From Azorhizobium caulinodans ORS 571 (GTDB lineage Bacteria; Pseudomonadota; Alphaproteobacteria; Rhizobiales; Xanthobacteraceae): a stretch of 64,000 nt of DNA. Numbering within the stretch: position 1 is the stretch's first letter; every line of letters begins with the position of its first letter. Positions 27,654 through 35,801 of this stretch are shown here, piece by piece. The stretch lies in contig NC_009937.1 of NCBI RefSeq assembly GCF_000010525.1, forward strand, positions 3,415,501 to 3,479,500, given 5' to 3'. The position numbers and the translations under genes were made by a program. Below the pieces are notes generated by a model. The model searched no databases. It was not told the DNA's origin and saw only the letters and a program-made list of their open reading frames with translations.

Positions 27654-28007
27654 GTGGCGGACACGCTGACCATCTATGGCATCAAGAACTGCGACACCAT
27701 GAAGAAGGCCCGGGCCTTCCTCGAGGAGAAGGGCGCGGCCTACGCCTTCCATGACTACAAGACCGCCGGCATCGACCGGAAGCGGCTGGAGGGCTGGATC
27801 GGGGCCGTGGGTTGGGAACCACTGCTCAACAAGGCCGGAACCACCTTCAAGAAGCTGCCCGATGCGGACCGCGCGGACCTCACGCAGGAGAAAGCGATCG
27901 CCCTGATGCTGGCGCAGCCCTCCATGATCAAGCGCCCGGTGCTGGAGAAGGACGGCGGCATCCTCGTCGGGTTCAAGCCGGCGGACTATGAGGCCTTCAT
28001 CGCCTGA
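27654..28007 (+). CDS. ArsC/Spx family protein, YffB type
   Basis: This 117-residue thioredoxin-fold protein begins LTIYGIKNCDTMKKARAFLEE, the YffB subgroup signature with a single Cys, and includes LMLAQPSMIKRPVLEKDGGILVGF. Length matches YffB (about 118). A GTG at 27654 has AAAGGAG six bases upstream and is the start. The YffB subgroup has no proven arsenate activity; a glutathione-linked thiol role is inferred. It starts 28 bases after lysR and converges with dctD. Confidence 0.88.
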   Translation: MADTLTIYGIKNCDTMKKARAFLEEKGAAYAFHDYKTAGIDRKRLEGWIGAVGWEPLLNKAGTTFKKLPDADRADLTQEKAIALMLAQPSMIKRPVLEKDGGILVGFKPADYEAFIA

Positions 28008-28013
28008 GCTGGT

Positions 28014-29354
28014 TCAGGCCCGGCCGGCGGGGCGGAACGCATTCTGGTCGATGCCGTGGCGATGCAGCTTGTCGTAGAAGGTCTTGCGAGGGATGCCGAG
28101 GGCCTTCACGGTCGCCTGAACATCGCCCTGTGCCGTAGCCAGCGCCGCGCGGATCTGCTCCGCCTCGAAGGCTTCCACCCGCTGCGGCAGTGTCAGGCTC
28201 GTATCGGGCAGGACAGCGGTGGCGGCGGGCGGATCGACGAGGCCGAGGGCCACACGCTCGGCATAATGCATCAGCTCGCGCACATTGCCCGGCCAGTCGT
28301 GCGCTTCCAGGCGGTCGAGCACTGGCCGCCCCACCAGCGGCGGCTCGCGGCGGAAACGCTTGGCCGCATGGGCGAGGAAGTGGCCGAACAGCAGCGCAAT
28401 GTCCGAGCGCCGCTCGCGCAAGGGCGGGATGCGCACGGCCGCCACGTGCAGCCGGTAATAGAGATCCTCGCGGAACTTGTCGGCCCGCACCAGTTCGCGC
28501 AGGTCGATCTTCGAGGCGGTGACGACGCGGATGTCCACCTTGCGCGCTTCATTGGCGCCGAGCGGGATCACCTCGCGGGCTTCCAGCACCCGCAGCAGCT
28601 TCACCTGCAAGGCCGGTGACATGGCCTCGATCTCGTCGAGGAAGAGTGTGCCGCCATTGGCGAAGGCGATGCGCCCCACCCTCTTCTTGAGCGCCCCGGT
28701 GAAGGCGCCCGCCTCATGGCCGAACAGCTCGCTCTCGATCATCGTCTCCGGCAGCGCCCCGCAATTGACGGCCACGAAGGGCCGGGTGGAGCGATGGCTC
28801 AACCGATGGAGCAGGTTCGCCACCACTTCCTTGCCGCTGCCGGTCTCCCCTTCCACCAGCACGTCCACATCCGCATCGGCAAGCTGGCGCAGGGTCTGGC
28901 GCAGGCGTTCCATGGCCGGATCGGCACCGAGCAGGGGAAATTCCTCTCCCGCCGCCTCCGCGGCGCGCTTCAGTTCGCGATTTTCCAGCACCAGCCGGCG
29001 CTTCTCCAGCGCGTGGCGGATGCTGCCGAGCAGGCGATCACCCGCATAGGGCTTGGCGAGGAAGTCATAGGCGCCCTCGCGCATCGCCTCCACCGCCATG
29101 GCGATGTCGCCATGGCCGGTGATGAGGATGACCGGGAGTTCCGGATCGACCTTTCTCAGACGGCGGAACAGCTCGAGCCCGTCGATGCGCGGCATGCGCA
29201 CGTCGCTCACCACCACGCCGGGAAAGGTCGGGTCGATGGCATCGAGCGCGGCCTGCGCCGAGCCGAAGGGCGCAACGGTGAGGCCGGCGAGCATGAGGGC
29301 CTGCACATTGGCCGCCCGCAGGATCTCGTCGTCGTCGATGAAGGCCACGTCCAT
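28014..29354 (-). CDS. dctD: sigma-54-dependent response regulator DctD
   Basis: This 446-residue NtrC-family activator has a receiver domain with acidic pair near residues 7-9, phospho-acceptor Asp51 (VVSDVRMP) and Lys101. The AAA+ domain has Walker A GETGSGKE (169-176) and the sigma-54 contact loop GAFTGA (216-221). The C-terminal Fis-type helix-turn-helix reads [21 protein letters not shown]. Its gene lies 3 bases after dctB, and two DctD-like sites and a sigma-54 promoter lie before the divergent dctA, so assignment is firm. Confidence 0.93.
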   Translation of the reverse strand: MDVAFIDDDEILRAANVQALMLAGLTVAPFGSAQAALDAIDPTFPGVVVSDVRMPRIDGLELFRRLRKVDPELPVILITGHGDIAMAVEAMREGAYDFLAKPYAGDRLLGSIRHALEKRRLVLENRELKRAAEAAGEEFPLLGADPAMERLRQTLRQLADADVDVLVEGETGSGKEVVANLLHRLSHRSTRPFVAVNCGALPETMIESELFGHEAGAFTGALKKRVGRIAFANGGTLFLDEIEAMSPALQVKLLRVLEAREVIPLGANEARKVDIRVVTASKIDLRELVRADKFREDLYYRLHVAAVRIPPLRERRSDIALLFGHFLAHAAKRFRREPPLVGRPVLDRLEAHDWPGNVRELMHYAERVALGLVDPPAATAVLPDTSLTLPQRVEAFEAEQIRAALATAQGDVQATVKALGIPRKTFYDKLHRHGIDQNAFRPAGRA

Positions 29355-29357
29355 GGA

Positions 29358-31196
29358 TCAGGCTCTCGGCAAGGTCAAAGTGAAGACGGCGCCCGGCCCT
29401 TCGCCGGCGCCGAAGGTGCCGCCGAATTCGGCGACGATGTCCCGCGAGATCACCAGCCCGAGGCCGAGGCCGGTGGACTTGGTGGTCACGAAAGGCATGA
29501 AGAGAGCCTCGCGCACCTCCTGCGGCAGGCCCGGCCCGTTGTCGGAAACCGTGACCGTGACACGCCCATTGTCGGCGCGGGCCTCGATGCGGATGCGCCC
29601 CCCGGCACGCTCGCCGATGGCTTCGGCCGCGTTCTGCAGAAGGTTCACAAACACCTGCTCCAGACGCACCGGAGCGACGGCCACGGAAATCTCCTCGGGG
29701 CCGAGATCCACGTCCAGCACGATGTCGCCCTGACGCAGCCGGTGGCCCACCAGCAGGCGCGCACCGTCGATCACCTCACGTAGCGGCACGCGACTGATCT
29801 CGGGCGGTGTCTTGCGGGCGAAATCGCGCAATTCGCCGGTGATGATGCCGACCCGCTCGGTGAGATCGCCGATGATGGCGAGGTTGGCGCGGGCGGTCGA
29901 CTCGTCGCCCCGGTCAAGGAACTGCCGGGCATTCTCCGCGAAGGTGCGGATGGCGGCCACCGGCTGGTTCACCTCATGGGCGACGCTGGCGGCGATCTGG
30001 CCGAGCACCGCGAGCTTGCTCGCCTGCACCAGTTCGTCCTGCATCTCGTTGAGGGCCACCTGCGTGCGGCGGCGCTCCTCGATCTCGCCCCGCAACCGGT
30101 CATTGGCGGCGGAAAGCTCCATGGTGCGCTCCGCAACGCGGGCCTCAAGCTCACGGCGGGCCAGCGCCTGCTGCTCGCGCTCCTCCTCCAGCCGCCGCCG
30201 CCGCGCCACCCAGAAGCCGACGCTGCCGATGCCGGCGATCGCCAGCAGCAAGGCGAGCGAGCGGGCCGCCGTGGTGGCGAGCGCCACCGAGGGGGCCGTC
30301 GGCGCCAGAAGATGCAGTGTCCAGCCGGTGGTGGGGACGGGCGCATCCACCTCGACAAAATCCTGTCCCGCGAGCGCGGGCGGCGCGAGTGTCAGGACCG
30401 TCGCCGGCAGGTCCGGCGCCGGGCGGATGGGCAGGAGATCGAGGGGCGCGTCGCCGAATTGCAGGCTTGCGCGGATTTCCGCACGCTGGTCCTCAGGGAT
30501 GGGAACGGTGGCCCGGAAGCGCCACGCCGGCTCGCTCGCCACCAGCACGATGCCGCGCTCGTCGGCGGCATAGGTCGGCTCGGCGAAGCGGCGCCACTCC
30601 TCCTCCACGGCGTCGAACTCGGCCTTCACCACGATGACGCCGATGGGCTGGCCGTCCTTCTCCAGCCGGCGGGAGAAATACAGGCCCGGCCGGTGGCTCA
30701 CAGTGCCGAAGGCGAAGTGCTCCGCCTGCCCCACCTCCATGCTGCGCCGGAAATAGGGGCGGAAGGAATAATCGTTGCCGACGAAGCTCTCAGGCGTGAG
30801 ATAGTTGCTGGCCGCGATGGTCATGCCCTCGCGGTCCAGCAGATAAATGGCCCCCGCGCGGGTGGCCCCCGCCAGCACGTCCAGCCGGGCATCGAGGGCG
30901 AGGATGCGCGCCTCGTCGGGCCGCTCGAGCGCCGCAAGCACACCGGGGTCCTCCGCCAGCACTTGCGGCAGCGTGCGCTGCTTCTCGATCTCGCTGCGGA
31001 GCATGGCGACCCGCAGGCCCACGGCGGCTTCCGCCGCGACCCGCACCTCGGACAGCGCCCAGCGCTCGGCCCCCCGGCGCGCCGCCGCGTCGAGGCCGAT
31101 GAGGCCCGCCAGGGCGAGCACGCCCAGAAAGAGCCATGATACCGGGCGAGCCTTGGATCCCTGACCGCCCGGGCGATCACGCAGAGGGGTCGTCAC
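29358..31196 (-). CDS. dctB: C4-dicarboxylate sensor histidine kinase DctB
   Basis: This 612-residue membrane kinase has a first membrane span near residues 19-37, a long periplasmic double-Cache-like sensor with YLTPESFVGNDYSFRPYF, a second span near 300-320, a coiled linker, then HisKA with SVAHEVNQPVAAIRTF and an ATPase domain with NLLQNAAEAIGE, DNGPG and TGLGLGL. The GTG at 31196 with GAGG upstream is chosen; the frame is open to 31274 but overlaps the DctD sites. It phosphorylates DctD in response to C4-dicarboxylates. Confidence 0.92.
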   Translation of the reverse strand: MTTPLRDRPGGQGSKARPVSWLFLGVLALAGLIGLDAAARRGAERWALSEVRVAAEAAVGLRVAMLRSEIEKQRTLPQVLAEDPGVLAALERPDEARILALDARLDVLAGATRAGAIYLLDREGMTIAASNYLTPESFVGNDYSFRPYFRRSMEVGQAEHFAFGTVSHRPGLYFSRRLEKDGQPIGVIVVKAEFDAVEEEWRRFAEPTYAADERGIVLVASEPAWRFRATVPIPEDQRAEIRASLQFGDAPLDLLPIRPAPDLPATVLTLAPPALAGQDFVEVDAPVPTTGWTLHLLAPTAPSVALATTAARSLALLLAIAGIGSVGFWVARRRRLEEEREQQALARRELEARVAERTMELSAANDRLRGEIEERRRTQVALNEMQDELVQASKLAVLGQIAASVAHEVNQPVAAIRTFAENARQFLDRGDESTARANLAIIGDLTERVGIITGELRDFARKTPPEISRVPLREVIDGARLLVGHRLRQGDIVLDVDLGPEEISVAVAPVRLEQVFVNLLQNAAEAIGERAGGRIRIEARADNGRVTVTVSDNGPGLPQEVREALFMPFVTTKSTGLGLGLVISRDIVAEFGGTFGAGEGPGAVFTLTLPRA

Positions 31197-31214
31197 CGGA
31201 ATTCCTCGGCCGCC

Positions 31215-31230
31215 GTGCGAAAATCCGCAC
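31215..31230 (+). promoter_or_regulatory. upstream DctD binding site
   Basis: GTGCGAAAATCCGCAC is a GTGCG-N6-CGCAC dyad close to the GTGCGGAAATCCGCAC-type DctD sites I recall for rhizobial dctA. Its centre is 34 bases from the second site. Confidence 0.7.
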
Positions 31231-31247
31231 GCGCCAGCCGGCTTCAA

Positions 31248-31265
31248 TGTGCGACTTTCCGCACA
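31248..31265 (+). promoter_or_regulatory. downstream DctD binding site
   Basis: TGTGCG-ACTTTC-CGCACA is a dyad with 6-bp arms of the same type as the site at 31215. Two tandem sites about 90-130 bases before a -24/-12 promoter are the standard enhancer for DctD. Confidence 0.72.
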
Positions 31266-31347
31266 CAGCGTCAATCCGGTGTGAGACGCGCGGAAACTCT
31301 TCCTTAAGATTCAAAGACATGCCGGAGCGCGATACCCAGCCCTCCCT

Positions 31348-31362
31348 TGGCACGGACCTTGC
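31348..31362 (+). promoter_or_regulatory. dctA: sigma-54 promoter of dctA
   Basis: TTGGCACGGACCTTGCGA contains TGGCACG (31348-31354), four bases, then TTGC (31359-31362): an exact -24/-12 element. The dctA start codon follows about 95 bases downstream. Confidence 0.88.
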
Positions 31363-31457
31363 GAAATCGTCGGCGGGTAGTTGCCCCCTTCAGCTTCATC
31401 AGGTTCGCACGGCGCCCGTGTCCAAAAGGCGCTGATGGACCGACAGGAGAGACGTCC

Positions 31458-32798
31458 ATGGCACCGGTCATTCCCGCCGCGAGCGCGCCGCACAAGCCGC
31501 GCAAGTTCTATCAGCACCTTTACGTCCAGGTTCTGGCCGCGATCGCCATCGGCATCCTGCTCGGCCATTTCTATCCGGACCTCGGCACCCAGATGAAGCC
31601 GCTGGGCGATGCCTTCATCAAGCTGGTGAAGATGGTGATCGCGCCGGTGATCTTCCTCACCGTGGTGACCGGCATCGCCGGAATGCGCGATCTGGCAAAG
31701 GTGGGTCGCGTGGCCGGCAAGGCCATGATCTACTTCCTCACCTTCTCCACCCTCGCGCTCATCATCGGCCTCATCATCGCCAATGTGGTGCAGCCCGGCG
31801 CCGGCATGCACATCGCGCCCGCCTCGCTGGATCCGAAGGCGGTCGCCAGCTACGCCGCCAAGGCGCATGACGCCTCCATCATCGGCTTCCTGATGAACAT
31901 CATCCCGGATACGCCGATCAGCGCGCTCGGCTCCGGCGACATCCTCCAGGTGCTGTTCTTCTCCGTGCTGTTCGGTATTGCGCTGGCCGGCGTGGGCGAT
32001 CGGGGCGAGCCGGTGATGAACGTGCTGGTTTCCGCCTCGCAGGCGATGTTCCGTCTGGTGCACATCCTCATGAAGGCCGCACCCATCGGCGCCTTCGGCG
32101 CCATGGCCTTCACCATCGGCCGCTACGGCATCGGCTCGGTGGCGAACCTCGCCTTCCTCATCCTCACCTTCTACATCACATCCTTCCTGTTCGTGGTGGT
32201 CGTGCTCGGCCTTGTCGCCCGGTACAACGGCTTCTCCATCTTCGCGCTGCTGCGCTACATCAAGGAAGAGCTGCTGCTCGTGCTCGGCACCTCCTCCTCG
32301 GAAGCCGCGCTGCCGAGCCTCATCGAGAAGATGGAGCGGGCCGGCTGCCGCAAGTCGGTGGTGGGCCTCGTCATCCCGACGGGCTACTCCTTCAACCTCG
32401 ACGGCACCAACATCTACATGACGCTCGCCGCGCTCTTCATCGCGCAGGCAACCGACATCCACCTCAGCCTGGGCGACCAGATCCTGCTGCTGCTCGTGGC
32501 CATGCTCTCCTCCAAGGGCGCGGCCGGCATCACCGGCGCCGGCTTCATCACGCTGGCCGCCACGCTCTCCGTGGTTCCCACCGTGCCGCTGGCCGGCATG
32601 GCGCTGATCCTCGGCATCGACCGCTTCATGTCGGAATGCCGGGCCATCACCAACTTCATCGGCAATGCGGTGGCCACCATCGTCGTCGCCCGCTGGGAAG
32701 GCGAACTGGACAAGGACAAGCTCGCCGCCGCCCTCTCCGGCCGCATCTCGGTTGAGGATGACGACCTGCCGATCGAGGCGACCTCTCCGGCCCAGTGA
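31458..32798 (+). CDS. dctA: C4-dicarboxylate:cation symporter DctA
   Basis: This 446-residue DAACS-family symporter takes up succinate, fumarate and malate. The family motifs are present: [18 protein letters not shown] in the first re-entrant hairpin, [13 protein letters not shown] and [14 protein letters not shown] in the second. The ATG at 31458 has AGGAGAG seven bases upstream; codons further 5' lie in the promoter. It is transcribed from the sigma-54 promoter and ends at a clear terminator. Confidence 0.96.
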   Translation: MAPVIPAASAPHKPRKFYQHLYVQVLAAIAIGILLGHFYPDLGTQMKPLGDAFIKLVKMVIAPVIFLTVVTGIAGMRDLAKVGRVAGKAMIYFLTFSTLALIIGLIIANVVQPGAGMHIAPASLDPKAVASYAAKAHDASIIGFLMNIIPDTPISALGSGDILQVLFFSVLFGIALAGVGDRGEPVMNVLVSASQAMFRLVHILMKAAPIGAFGAMAFTIGRYGIGSVANLAFLILTFYITSFLFVVVVLGLVARYNGFSIFALLRYIKEELLLVLGTSSSEAALPSLIEKMERAGCRKSVVGLVIPTGYSFNLDGTNIYMTLAALFIAQATDIHLSLGDQILLLLVAMLSSKGAAGITGAGFITLAATLSVVPTVPLAGMALILGIDRFMSECRAITNFIGNAVATIVVARWEGELDKDKLAAALSGRISVEDDDLPIEATSPAQ

Positions 32799-32820
32799 CC
32801 GGATCGAACACCCACGCATG

Positions 32821-32853
32821 CAACGGCGGCCCTCGGGCCGCCGTTGTCGTTTT
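32821..32853 (+). terminator. intrinsic terminator of dctA
   Basis: CAACGGCGGCC (32821-32831) pairs perfectly with 32836-32846 around a CTCG tetraloop, an 11-bp stem followed by TCGTTTTC. It lies 23 bases after the dctA stop. Confidence 0.85.
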
Positions 32854-33044
32854 CAGCCGTTGATGACCTCCGCCATGGCGGCCGGGAGCGGGATGCCGAT
32901 CACGATGTTGAAAGAGAAGGTCAGCGTGAGCGCCGCCCCGAGCGAGCAGGCCGCATTGGCCACCGGCAAGGCGAGCCGCGTGGCGGCGGGAGTGGCGATG
33001 TAGGAGGCCGAGGCCGAGGCCATTCCCAGCACCACCGCGCCGCC
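32853..33044 (-). pseudogene. C-terminal remnant of an SbtA-like (DUF897) bicarbonate transporter gene
   Basis: About 63 codons on the minus strand read GGAVVLGMASASASYIATPAAT, then RLALP and FSFNIVIGIPLP, matching from memory the C-terminal membrane segments of sodium-dependent bicarbonate transporter SbtA/DUF897 proteins (normally over 300 residues). A TAG stop lies immediately 5' of the conserved part and nothing upstream up to TerC resembles the rest. There is no ribosome site, so this is a decayed or deletion-truncated gene. The stop codon abuts the dctA terminator. Confidence 0.65.
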
Positions 33045-33211
33045 CTATGCGCGCCCACCCGGCGAAAGCCGGCCGGGCGGAAGCGGGGATCGTGACCTTG
33101 GATAGGAGCGAGGCACGTTTCGGCCGGCGGAAGGTGCCATGTGGCCCCTCCGCCCGCCGCGGTGATCACCTGTTCAGTGGCGCCTTGCCCGCATCAGCGG
33201 GCACCGCCCCG

Positions 33212-34195
33212 TCAGGCGGTCTTGCCCACCTGCCGGGTCTTCCACAGCGAGAACAGGACGCCGCCCGCGATCATGGCCAACGTGACCGAGAGCGAGATGG
33301 CGGGGTCCAGCTTGCCGAAGAAGTGGCTCCAGAAGATCTTGATGCCGATGAAGACCAGCACGCCGGCGAGGGCGTACTTCAGATATTCGAAGCGGTGGAC
33401 CATGGCGGCCAGCGCGAAGTAGAGGGCGCGCAGGCCCAGCACGGCCATGATGTTGGCGGTGAAGACGATGTAGGTGTCCGTGGTGATGGCGAAGATGGCC
33501 GGCACCGAGTCCACCGCGAACACGAGGTCCGCCACATTGATCACCACCAGCGCCAGGAACAGGGGCGTCGCCCACAGCACCACCCGGCCGGTGACCGGAT
33601 GGGGACGGCGCACGAAGAAGCGCTGGCCGTGCAGCTCGGGCGTCACCCGCATCCGCCGCGAGAGGAAGCGGATGGCGGCATTGTCGGTGACGTCGCTCTC
33701 CCCGCCGCCGGCGAACAGCATCTTGAGGCCGGTGACCACGAGGAAGGCGCCGAACAGCAGCAGCACCCAGTCGTATTCCTGCACCAGTGCCGCGCCCACG
33801 CCGATCATGATGCCGCGCAGAACCAGCACCGCGATGATGCCCCACACCAGCGCGCGATACTGATAGGCGCGCGGAATGGCGAAGTAGCCGAAGATCATCG
33901 AGATGACGAAGACGTTGTCGATGGAGAGCGCCTTCTCGATGGCATAGCCCGTGAAGTACTGGAGGCTCGCCTCCGCGCCCATGGACAGCCAGATCCAGCC
34001 GCCGAAGGCGATGGCGACGGCGATGTAGAAGGCGGAAAGCTTGAGGCTTTCGGCGATGCCGATCTCCTTGTCGTCCTTGTGCAGGACGCCGAGATCGAAG
34101 GCGAGCAGCGTGAAGACGATGGCGAGGAAGCTCGCCCACAGCCAGGCGGGCTTGCCGATCACCTCCATCGCAAGGAGGCTCATCAGGGTGTCCAT
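33212..34195 (-). CDS. TerC/Alx family membrane protein
   Basis: This 327-residue protein has about nine membrane spans. Family hallmarks are IEKALSIDNVFVISMIFGYF, NVADLVFAVDSVPAIFAITTD and the acidic intramembrane residues in both. TerC/Alx proteins are linked to manganese export or metal loading of exported proteins and to tellurite resistance. It is monocistronic, starting at ATG 34195. I looked for a manganese riboswitch upstream and did not find a convincing one. Confidence 0.9.
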   Translation of the reverse strand: MDTLMSLLAMEVIGKPAWLWASFLAIVFTLLAFDLGVLHKDDKEIGIAESLKLSAFYIAVAIAFGGWIWLSMGAEASLQYFTGYAIEKALSIDNVFVISMIFGYFAIPRAYQYRALVWGIIAVLVLRGIMIGVGAALVQEYDWVLLLFGAFLVVTGLKMLFAGGGESDVTDNAAIRFLSRRMRVTPELHGQRFFVRRPHPVTGRVVLWATPLFLALVVINVADLVFAVDSVPAIFAITTDTYIVFTANIMAVLGLRALYFALAAMVHRFEYLKYALAGVLVFIGIKIFWSHFFGKLDPAISLSVTLAMIAGGVLFSLWKTRQVGKTA

Positions 34196-34401
34196 GGGTC
34201 TCTTTTCCGGATGTACGGGCGCGACGCCGCGACCCGCGGCGGCACGCAGCCACCGCAGGCCGCGGAACCGGCCTTGATGTTCAAGGGATGAAGAGGACCG
34301 ACATGGCGGCGGAATGCGCCGTCAGAGGGGCCCGGGCCTCCGGGGAGTGAACGGGAACCCGACCTGGTTACGAGGCAATCAGATCGGAACGTGCTCCAGG
34401 C

Positions 34402-34629
34402 TCAAAGCGCGGGCTTGAGGACAGGACCCGCGAAACGGCGCCTGCGGACGACCATCACCGGGGCGAAACCCTCGCGCCGGATGTAGTCGATCTGGTCCCG
34501 CAGTTGCAGTTTCATTTTCTTCAGGCCGAGCACACGCAGCCCGTCCGGCTGCGGCCGCTTGCGCTCCGAGGCGATCTCCGCCTCCAGCAAAGCGTGGCGC
34601 GACGTGAGGGATTTCAGGATCTGGTCCAA
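34402..34629 (-). CDS. YdcH family (DUF465) small protein
   Basis: This 75-residue charged protein has a helical hairpin, LKSLTSRHALLEAEIASE and VLGLKKMKLQLRDQIDYI, of the YdcH/DUF465 type. The start codon is TTG at 34629: AAAGGAGG lies 5 bases upstream and no ATG or GTG is suitably placed. The C-terminal tail RRRRFAGPVLKP is basic. Function unknown. It is divergent from the OxyR-like gene. Confidence 0.75.
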   Translation of the reverse strand: MDQILKSLTSRHALLEAEIASERKRPQPDGLRVLGLKKMKLQLRDQIDYIRREGFAPVMVVRRRRFAGPVLKPAL

Positions 34630-34730
34630 GACAACCTCCTTTCAACGGGGAGGAGCATGCGGGATCGGACTTGATAGGTCCAATGCATAGTTTCTATATT
34701 CTCCATAGCCTCGAACTATCGTGAACCGCC

Positions 34731-35666
34731 ATGCCCTTTCGTCCGTCCCATCGCCAGCTGGAGTATGCGGTCGCCTTGGCCGAAACCGGCCATTTCGGTT
34801 CCGCGGCCAAGCGCTGCCACGTCTCGCAGCCCACCCTCTCGGTCCAGATTGCGCAGCTCGAACAGCAGCTCGGCACGCCCCTGTTCGACCGCACGCGGGC
34901 GAAGGTGACGCCGACCGCCATCGGGGCACGCATCGTGGAGGCGGCGCGCTCGGTGCTGCTGACGCTGGACGACATCGTGACGGTGGCGGCCACCGGCGCG
35001 GACAATCTCGGCGGCCTCATCCGCCTCGGCGTCGCGCCCACCTTCGGACCGTATTTCCTGCCGAACCTCCTGCCGGTGCTGCACGGCAAATATCCCGCGC
35101 TCCAGATCTACGTGCGAGAGGACCGGCCCGCCGCCATCGAGCGCGACGTGATGACGGGCGATCTCGACTGCGGGCTCATTCCGCCCCCCGCCTCGGGCCA
35201 CGCCCTCACCTTCCGCCGCATCTGCCGGGAGGCCATTTATCTCGGCGTCGGCAAGGACCACCGCCTCGCCGCGAGCGGTCGCGTCAAGCCCCGCCAGCTC
35301 AAGGGTGAGCGCCTGCTCACACTCGGGCGCGGCCACCATTTATTCGAGCGGGCGCGGGAGCTGGCGGCGGCGAGCGGCGCCGACATGCGGGAAGATTATG
35401 AGGGCACGAGCCTCGATGCCCTGCGCCAGATGGTGGTGATGGGCATGGGCGCGTCCCTCTTCCCGGAACTCTATGCCAAATCCGAATTCCGCGTGCAGGA
35501 TCACGTCGCCCTGCTGCAGATCGACGGCTGGCCGGCGAGCCGCGACATGGGCTACATCTGGCGGGCGAGCAACGGGCGGGCCGCCCAGTTCGAGGAACTG
35601 GCGCGGGAGAGCGAGCAGGCGTGCGCGGCGCTGGGGCTCAGCGATGAGCCGCCAAAGCACGCCTGA
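34731..35666 (+). CDS. LysR family regulator, OxyR-like but lacking the redox cysteines
   Basis: This 311-residue protein starts MPFRPSHRQLEYAVALAETGHFGSAA and has the OxyR-type helix-turn-helix SQPTLSVQIAQLEQQLG and effector domain. Where E. coli OxyR has Cys199 in DGHCLRDQA, this protein reads GRGHHLFERARE, and the Cys208 region reads AAASGAD. The flanking EGTSLDALRQMVVMGMGASLFPEL aligns well with OxyR. It therefore looks like an OxyR paralogue that cannot use the disulfide switch. It lies upstream of, and may control, the decarboxylase gene; the adjacent YdcH gene is another candidate target. Confidence 0.85.
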   Translation: MPFRPSHRQLEYAVALAETGHFGSAAKRCHVSQPTLSVQIAQLEQQLGTPLFDRTRAKVTPTAIGARIVEAARSVLLTLDDIVTVAATGADNLGGLIRLGVAPTFGPYFLPNLLPVLHGKYPALQIYVREDRPAAIERDVMTGDLDCGLIPPPASGHALTFRRICREAIYLGVGKDHRLAASGRVKPRQLKGERLLTLGRGHHLFERARELAAASGADMREDYEGTSLDALRQMVVMGMGASLFPELYAKSEFRVQDHVALLQIDGWPASRDMGYIWRASNGRAAQFEELARESEQACAALGLSDEPPKHA

Positions 35667-35801
35667 CGGGGAACGTTCGGCCAAGGCGCCCGTTCGACGA
35701 CCGGGACACAGCGCGTGATTTCGGGAGCGCGCGGGGCGGAGCGTCACAGCTTTGTCATCAATGGCAGGACATCTGCACCCCGAGCTCAGCCCCCGGGGAC
35801 G

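Noticed and set aside
34196-34380. Manganese (yybP-ykoY) riboswitch before the TerC/Alx gene
   Set aside because: A GGGGAGTG string exists but on the wrong strand, and the paired second conserved loop is missing on the coding strand.
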